A stretch of 9,899 nucleotides of DNA, taken from assembly GCA_964544655.1 (NCBI GenBank), contig CAZJCM010000065.1, positions 1 to 9,899 of the forward strand, in the 5' to 3' direction. This DNA is from HyVt-443 sp964544655. Lineage in GTDB: Bacteria > Pseudomonadota > Gammaproteobacteria > Chromatiales > Chromatiaceae. Below, in pieces: positions 5,501-9,899 of the stretch. Positions within the stretch are counted from its first letter, which is position 1. Each line of letters begins with the position of its first letter. The translations under genes and the position numbers were made by a program. A model generated the notes under the pieces. That model ran no database searches and was not told the DNA's origin. It was given only the letters and a program-made list of their open reading frames with translations.

Positions 5501-7105
5501 GCCCATCTCTGCCACCGCAGTCGCCTCCCCGGCAAAACCGGCGCCGGCCTCCTGGTACACATTGAACACCGCATCCGCACCCCCGGCCCGCAAGCGCTCC
5601 TCATGATCAGGGTATTTGGCGATGGCCGCTATCCGCCACAGAAAACTGCGCTTGCGCAGCAGCCTGATCGCCACCAGGCACTCATCGATGCCTGGCAGGG
5701 CGAGCATGATCAGGCGCATCGCCCGCTGGTCGTGGCAACGATCCCAAAAGTCATCGTCCGTGGCGTCACCAACGATCACCCGCCGCCCCGCCGCCTGGTG
5801 GGCCGCAACCACCGAGGGGTCTGAATCCACCCCCACCATCCGCTGCTGACCCTGCTCCCGCAGCCATTCATAGGCCCCGGTGCCAATCCGCCCCATGCCG
5901 AATATGACCACCTCCGCATCGCCGATATCCACCAGATCATCGCCGGGAAGGCGTTCCCTGCGTTGCATCCTGCGCCACAGATCCGGCCAGCGGCCGTAGA
6001 TCCGCTCTTTTTGGGCATTGAGTGGCGCAGCGATCAGGAACGACAGCGAGAGCATGATCGCCATCACCAGCAGCCAGTCAGGGGCCAGCAGCCCCATAGA
6101 GACGCCGACGGCGGTGACGATCAACCCGAACTCGCTGTAGTTGCTCAGGTTCAGGGTGGCCAACAGCGCCGTTCGCGCCCGCAGCCTGAAGCCGGTGAAG
6201 AGAAAGAAGAACAGCAGGGACTTGACCGACAGCAGGGGCAACAACAGCAATCCGGCCACCATGGTCTCCATGGTGGGTTGCCCGGCCATCCCCACCGAGA
6301 GAAAGAAACCGACCAGGAACAGATCCTTGAACCCGAGCATCGTTTTGGCGACCTCGTCGGACTTGGCGTTCCCGGCCAGCAGCAGGCCGGCCACCAATGC
6401 CCCCAGGTCCGCCTTGATATCCACCGCCTCGAACAGTTCCGCGCCGCCCACGGCGAGAAACAGGCCGTAGAGAACGAGCAGTTCACCATGGCCGGCCCAC
6501 CTCAACATCTGGTGCAGCAATGGGCGCAGCAAAGGCAGGCCAAGCAGCAGCAACGCCCAGGGCGAAGGCAGCTTACCACTGGAGGCGGCCATGAACAGCA
6601 CTGCTGCCAGGTCCTGCACGATCAGGACGCCAATGGCGATGCCGCCTGAGAGGGAACCCATCTCTCCCTGCTCGTCCAGCACCTTGACCACGAACACGGT
6701 GCTGGAGAAGCTCATGGCAAACGCCAGCACCAATGCACTATTCAATCCGAGTCCGGCGAACAGGGAAATGCCGGTGGCCGACAGGGCGAGGACGAGGGGG
6801 CTGAACAGGCTTACGATGAGCAGGATGTGCAGGCTGGTGACTGCCCACACCTGGGGCCGCATCAGACTGCGCAGATCCAGCTTCAGGCCGATGCTGAACA
6901 GCAGCAGGGTAATACCCAGATCGGAGATCTTCTCCAGCACCCCGCCACCGCTGAATCCCAGATAGTTGAGCAGAAAGCCTGCGGCGAGAAAACCCACCAG
7001 CGGGGGCAATCCAAGGGCGACCCGGAAGATGAAGCCAAAGATGAAGGCGATCGCAATCCAGCTAACGTCTCCGAGGGCGATGGCCCCCCATGCCAGATCG
7101 CTCAT
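5474..7105 (-). CDS. CPA2-family monovalent cation/proton antiporter with C-terminal TrkA-N (KefB/KefC-like)
   Basis: A 543-residue inner-membrane protein. Residues about 10-365 hold a dozen or so hydrophobic helices of the CPA2 fold, with helix-breaking stretches such as SFSSTVFVVKVL (132-143) and the conserved acidic pair region VQDLAAV (163-169), where Asp165 is the likely ion/proton carboxylate. Residues about 395-520 form a Rossmann TrkA-N (KTN) domain with GMGRIG (403-408) and Asp427, for NAD(H) or another nucleotide. Such proteins exchange K+ or Na+ for H+ and are gated by the cytosolic domain. There is no C-terminal TrkA-C domain, and the protein is somewhat shorter than E. coli KefC (about 620). 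Its ATG overlaps the regulator stop as ATGA. It has only AGGG directly against the start, so its translation probably depends on the regulator gene. The 3' end overlaps the convergent DUF971 gene by 27 bp. Confidence 0.9.
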   Translation of the reverse strand: MSDLAWGAIALGDVSWIAIAFIFGFIFRVALGLPPLVGFLAAGFLLNYLGFSGGGVLEKISDLGITLLLFSIGLKLDLRSLMRPQVWAVTSLHILLIVSLFSPLVLALSATGISLFAGLGLNSALVLAFAMSFSSTVFVVKVLDEQGEMGSLSGGIAIGVLIVQDLAAVLFMAASSGKLPSPWALLLLGLPLLRPLLHQMLRWAGHGELLVLYGLFLAVGGAELFEAVDIKADLGALVAGLLLAGNAKSDEVAKTMLGFKDLFLVGFFLSVGMAGQPTMETMVAGLLLLPLLSVKSLLFFFLFTGFRLRARTALLATLNLSNYSEFGLIVTAVGVSMGLLAPDWLLVMAIMLSLSFLIAAPLNAQKERIYGRWPDLWRRMQRRERLPGDDLVDIGDAEVVIFGMGRIGTGAYEWLREQGQQRMVGVDSDPSVVAAHQAAGRRVIVGDATDDDFWDRCHDQRAMRLIMLALPGIDECLVAIRLLRKRSFLWRIAAIAKYPDHEERLRAGGADAVFNVYQEAGAGFAGEATAVAEMGLLGDRRDG

Positions 7106-7740
7106 CCCTGTTCGCTGTTCTGCTCGGAATGCAGGTTCGCGACCACCGCCATCTTCACCAGATCGGCCAGCGAGGCGGCCTGCATCTTCTCCATCACCCG
7201 GGCCCGGTGGGCCTCCACCGTCTTGGCACTGACGCCGAGGGCCTGGGCAATCTCCTTGTTCGCCCGGCCATCGGTGACCATCTCCATCACCTCAAGCTCA
7301 CGCGGCGTCAACTGACCCAGCCGGGCCGCAATCTCCGCCCGCTCCGCCTGCGCGGCACGCTGCTCCACATCCATGTTCAGGGCGGTGCGGATGCTCTGCA
7401 GCAGCAGTTCATCGTTGAACGGTTTTTCGATGAAATCCACCGCACCGGCCTTCATCGCCCGTACCGCCATCGGCACATCTCCATGGCCGGTGATGATGAT
7501 GATCGGGATCTTGATCTGGTTTTCCTGGAAGTGTTGCTGCAGTTCCAGGCCACTCATGCCGGGCATGCGCACATCCAGCAACAGGCAGCCGGCACGCCCT
7601 GGATAGTAGTTGCGAATGAACTCATCCGCCGAGGCATAAGTCTCCACGTGCATCCCTACCGATTCGATCAGCCACTTCAGGGAATTGCGCATCGCCTGGT
7701 CATCATCCACCACGAAGACATTGGCCTGGGTACTGTTCAT
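7102..7740 (-). CDS. FixJ-type response regulator (receiver plus LuxR HTH)
   Basis: A 212-residue transcription regulator. The receiver (about 6-120) has the acidic pocket DDD (12-14), phospho-acceptor Asp56 in LLLDVRMPG, Thr84 in IIITGHGD and Lys106 in IEKPF. A linker leads to a LuxR/FixJ helix-turn-helix (about 140-200): LTPRELEVMEMVTDGRANKE and the recognition helix around SAKTVEAHRARVMEKM. All phosphorelay residues are intact. ATG 7740 is chosen because AAGGAGG lies 6 nt upstream; an in-frame TTG at 7761 lies upstream of that element. The kinase partner is almost certainly the gene at 7972-9807, and the closest likely target is the translationally coupled antiporter. FixJ-type regulators lack the AAA+ module needed to open sigma-54 promoters, which matters for the promoter candidate at 7777-7793. 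Confidence 0.93.
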   Translation of the reverse strand: MNSTQANVFVVDDDQAMRNSLKWLIESVGMHVETYASADEFIRNYYPGRAGCLLLDVRMPGMSGLELQQHFQENQIKIPIIIITGHGDVPMAVRAMKAGAVDFIEKPFNDELLLQSIRTALNMDVEQRAAQAERAEIAARLGQLTPRELEVMEMVTDGRANKEIAQALGVSAKTVEAHRARVMEKMQAASLADLVKMAVVANLHSEQNSEQG

Positions 7741-7746
7741 CTCACT

Positions 7747-7753
7747 CCTCCTT
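7747..7753 (-). promoter_or_regulatory. Strong Shine-Dalgarno of the response regulator
   Basis: AAGGAGG on the minus strand lies 6 nt before ATG 7740. It is the strongest ribosome binding site in the window and decides the start. It contrasts with the nearly absent site of the coupled antiporter gene. Confidence 0.8.
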
Positions 7754-7776
7754 AACCCCAATGTTGTGCCCGGGAA

Positions 7777-7793
7777 TGCAATGATCGCACCAA
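7777..7793 (-). promoter_or_regulatory. Candidate sigma-54 (-24/-12) promoter for the regulator-antiporter operon
   Basis: The minus strand reads TTGGTGCGATCATTGCA. Against the consensus YTGGCACGRNNNTTGCW all defined positions match except CA replaced by TG in the -24 element, and the GG/GC spacing is exact. The predicted start near 7766 lies about 12 nt before the Shine-Dalgarno. No enhancer-binding activator is encoded in the window. The -24 element coincides with the outer arm of the palindrome 7786-7886. Confidence 0.4.
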
Positions 7794-7886
7794 GATGGTC
7801 GTTCTCAGGCGGATTCGCGATTGAGTCAATAGCCTAAGCTATTGATGATTGAGAAAATACCGGCTGAGGGCGGCCAGATTGGTGCG
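7786..7886. repeat. Nested imperfect palindrome in the kinase-regulator gap
   Basis: Three inverted pairs share one centre near 7836. The outer pair is 7786-7798/7874-7886 (11 of 13 matched, of which 7785-7793 is perfect). The middle pair is 7804-7812/7860-7868 (8 of 9). The inner pair is the perfect 8-bp tcaatagc/gctattga at 7826-7833/7838-7845, with loop ctaa. Direct copies of gattgag flank the inner stem at 7819-7825 and 7847-7853. It could be a large operator upstream of the regulator, a long RNA hairpin or a decayed foldback element. Confidence 0.7.
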
Positions 7887-7971
7887 AGGGCGCATTCAAC
7901 AATAGGACGCTTACGTTCCGCTACCCGCTAATCTGCCAAAAATAATCCCAACATCGTGATAATACGTTATT

Positions 7972-9807
7972 TTACCTGTCCCCGGGTGCAACATTGGGAT
8001 TGTGGTAACGCGGCAGAATCACACTGAACCAGGCCCCCCCATCCGGAGCGGGCCGCACCTGGATTCTACCATTGTGGTCCTCGACGATGGTCTTGCTGAT
8101 CACCAGCCCCATGCCCATACCGCTCTGCTTGGTGGTAAAGAAGGGCTCGAACAACCGCTCTGCGGTGTCTGCATCGATACCAGGGCCGCTATCCACCACA
8201 TCCACCTGGATGCTGTCGCCATGACAGCCGGTGCGCAGCACCAGATGGCGCTGGTCCTGGGGCACCTCCAGCAGGGCATCCAGGGCGTTACGGATCAGAT
8301 TCAGGAATACCTGCTCGATCTGCACCACATCGACCCGAACCGACAGCGGCTCCATGCTCAGGTTCTGCTCAATCACCACCGCCGCCTTCTTCGCCTCGAA
8401 TTCGACGAAGGTGCAAACCTCGCGGACCAGCTCATTGACATCGGCCACGGTGCGCACCGGCAGCTGCTTTCCCACCAGTCGTCGCAACCGGCGGATGATC
8501 TGGCCGGCCCGGTCCGCCTGGCTGTTGATCTGACCCAGGGCATAGGTCAGATCCTTGCTCGCCTGGGCATCCTTGGGCAGACGGCGGGCACAGCCATTGG
8601 CATAGTTGGCAATGGCCGACAGGGGCTGGTTCAGTTCGTGTGCCAGGCCGGTGGCCATCTCACCCATGGTGCTGAGGCGGCACACATGCACCAGCTCCTG
8701 CTGATGCTCCCGGGCCAGCTTCTCCGCCTCCCGGATGGCGGTGATGTCGCGCCCGTAGATATTGACATAACCCAGATCCACGATCGGCGTCATCAACAGG
8801 GAATAGGCGCGGTCTTCAAAACTGATCTCGGTCTCCCAGTCCTGCTCCGCATCGAACACCCGCTCCACCCGCTTGCGCCAATAGACCGGCAGCGTCTGCC
8901 CCTGCTCACAGCCCCAGTACTCCAGCAGGGGGATGCTGGCCGGGTTGGCGTAGATGATCACGCCGCGAGGACTGACACGCAACACCGGGCTGGGGCTTTC
9001 CGATGCGAATTTGGCCAGGCTGCGGATCTCCTGCTCCGCCCGCTTGCGGTTGGAAATATCATGGATATAGATGGTGAACAGCCGGCGCTTGCGCAGCCGG
9101 ATCGCCTTGATCGCGACCTCCACCGGGAAAGAGACGCCTTCCGCGGTCAGCGCCTCCATCTCGTTACGCATCTCCTCTTCGGTGCCGGCGGAACGCAGCC
9201 GTTTCCACTGATTGATGAACTTCTCACGATCCTCCGGGCGAATGATGAGAGGAAGAAAGTCATGCCCGATCACCTGCTCCCGCTGGTGGCCGAACATACG
9301 CTCGGCGGTGGTGTTGAAATCCACGATCCGGCCCTGCTGATCGATGGTGATGATGGCATCCAGGGCCGCTTCCATGATCGCCTGCTTGAGCGCCTCCGAC
9401 TCCTGCATCTCCGTTTCGTGTTCCCGCCGCATCTCGTCCCGGGCATGGCGCACGTTGCCGATGAACTGGCGAATCCAGTCTTCCAGCACGAAGATCTGGT
9501 TGCCCTTCTCGATCACCGGCTGGGCGCCCCCCAGGGCGCGGCGGGAGAAGAGGGAGATACGGCGCAGGATCCGGTTGAGACGTTCCGACAGGACATAGAA
9601 CACCAGGGTGAACACAGTGATGAAGGTGATGGCGGTCATCAGCCGCTGCCGCCGCTCCACCACGGCCACCCGCCGCCGGGTCGCTTCCACGCTGCTGCGC
9701 GGCACCAGGGTGGCGAACAGCATGTTCAGGTTCGAACCCTCGTAGGCGGAAAAAGACTGGGCGGTCACCACATACTCCTCCGCCACCTGATCCAGACGTG
9801 CGCCCAT
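7972..9807 (-). CDS. Membrane PAS-PAS sensor histidine kinase (FixL/DctB-like), N-terminus uncertain
   Basis: A 611-residue kinase from the first ATG. Order: a short segment that looks like the end of a periplasmic sensor domain (1-45), one membrane helix (57-73, MTAITFITVFTLVFYVL), a helical linker, PAS1 (about 137-258), PAS2 (about 260-362), HisKA with His390 in GLAHELNQPL, and HATPase with N box NLIRNALDAL (503-512), DSGPGID (539-545) and GMGMGL (563-568). It autophosphorylates at His390 and should phosphorylate Asp56 of the downstream regulator. PAS1 lacks a histidine where FixL binds heme, so oxygen sensing by heme is unlikely; the signal is unknown. ATG 9807 has no Shine-Dalgarno. The frame upstream is open only to TAA at 9865-9867, and a first membrane helix is missing, so a 5' truncation, frameshift or sequencing error is possible. 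Confidence 0.88.
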   Translation of the reverse strand: MGARLDQVAEEYVVTAQSFSAYEGSNLNMLFATLVPRSSVEATRRRVAVVERRQRLMTAITFITVFTLVFYVLSERLNRILRRISLFSRRALGGAQPVIEKGNQIFVLEDWIRQFIGNVRHARDEMRREHETEMQESEALKQAIMEAALDAIITIDQQGRIVDFNTTAERMFGHQREQVIGHDFLPLIIRPEDREKFINQWKRLRSAGTEEEMRNEMEALTAEGVSFPVEVAIKAIRLRKRRLFTIYIHDISNRKRAEQEIRSLAKFASESPSPVLRVSPRGVIIYANPASIPLLEYWGCEQGQTLPVYWRKRVERVFDAEQDWETEISFEDRAYSLLMTPIVDLGYVNIYGRDITAIREAEKLAREHQQELVHVCRLSTMGEMATGLAHELNQPLSAIANYANGCARRLPKDAQASKDLTYALGQINSQADRAGQIIRRLRRLVGKQLPVRTVADVNELVREVCTFVEFEAKKAAVVIEQNLSMEPLSVRVDVVQIEQVFLNLIRNALDALLEVPQDQRHLVLRTGCHGDSIQVDVVDSGPGIDADTAERLFEPFFTTKQSGMGMGLVISKTIVEDHNGRIQVRPAPDGGAWFSVILPRYHNPNVAPGDR

Positions 9808-9899
9808 CTGAACATGCAGTGGCTCTCTTCTGGAAAGAAATCGCTTCCCCTTCCCGTCTGCCTCTTATCCACATCTTACCCTCCCGACTATCTCGTCCG
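9808..9899 (-). other. Upstream edge of the kinase gene, possibly decayed coding sequence
   Basis: In the kinase frame 19 sense codons (EADGKG through PLHVQ) precede the first ATG, then TAA at 9865-9867, then ten more sense codons to the window edge. Codon choice here (AGA, AGG, ATA, GGA) is unlike the GC-rich kinase. I see no convincing promoter or ribosome binding site. It may be a leader, or the remains of the missing N-terminal sensor region. Confidence 0.3.

Larger units (their letters stand above)
7757..7998. repeat. 18-bp inverted pair bracketing the kinase-regulator gap
   Basis: CCCAATGTTGTGCCCGGG (7757-7774) and CCCGGGTGCAACATTGGG (7981-7998) are inverted copies with 16 of 18 positions matching. 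One arm lies just before the regulator's ribosome binding site and the other inside the last codons of the kinase. The pair is not concentric with the palindrome at 7786-7886. A degenerate ggacg/cgttcc foldback (7914-7920) also lies between. The whole may be a small transposable-type repeat or paired regulator sites. Confidence 0.5.

Noticed and set aside
5963..6649. 228-codon Gln-rich plus-strand open frame
   Set aside because: Antisense to the antiporter's membrane helices; Gln/His richness is the usual reverse-strand image of Leu-rich helices.
7090..7755. 221-codon plus-strand open frame
   Set aside because: Antisense to the response regulator, whose receiver and HTH motifs are complete.
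8974..9390. Heme-binding FixL-type oxygen-sensing PAS domain
   Set aside because: PAS1 has no histidine in the helix where FixL ligates heme (the REKFINQWKRL region), so the FixL resemblance is limited to architecture.
9260..9874. 204-codon minus-strand open frame overlapping the kinase start in another frame
   Set aside because: Its translation beyond the first 20 residues is a Gly/Ala/Arg-rich off-frame reading of the kinase gene.

Overview
The window is GC-rich DNA with dense coding, short intergenic gaps and Shine-Dalgarno-led genes. The gene families (HDOD-GAF signalling protein, FixL/FixJ-type two-component pair, KefB/KefC-type antiporter, stand-alone DUF971 homologue) suggest a gammaproteobacterium, perhaps of the Chromatiales or a sulfur-oxidising relative. 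This placement is inference; no rRNA or complete tRNA marker is present.

Region 1 (1-528) has no protein gene. Positions 1 to about 390 hold a 169-bp direct repeat: two full copies and the start of a third. Read on the minus strand, each full copy begins with the first ~22 nt of a serine tRNA gene and then runs into a string of small hairpins. One hairpin shows a compensatory base-pair change between copies. An extended -10 promoter at 399-425 drives the minus strand into the array. The copy pattern predicts another tRNA-Ser start, possibly the intact gene, just left of position 1.

Region 2 (529-5500, plus strand) has five genes: a class I SAM methyltransferase; an HDOD-linker-GAF signalling protein; and a three-gene set made of a radical SAM protein of the TatD-associated type, a TauD/TfdA-type Fe(II)/2-oxoglutarate dioxygenase, and a DUF971 protein fused to a MoaD-like beta-grasp domain that has lost the terminal Gly-Gly. 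DUF971 and the TauD fold are joined in one chain in gamma-butyrobetaine hydroxylase, so here they look like the two halves of that architecture beside a radical SAM enzyme. I consider this the best candidate for an undescribed functional unit.

Region 3 (5474-9899, minus strand) is a sensing and ion-transport unit. A PAS-PAS histidine kinase is followed, after a 231-bp palindrome-rich gap, by a FixJ-type response regulator, whose stop codon overlaps the start of a CPA2 monovalent cation/proton antiporter (ATGA). The gap holds a good match to a sigma-54 -24/-12 promoter, a nested imperfect palindrome and a longer-range inverted pair. The antiporter gene and the DUF971 fusion gene converge and overlap tail to tail by 27 bp. 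The N-terminus of the kinase is uncertain: an in-frame stop lies 19 codons before the first ATG, and only one membrane helix is visible.
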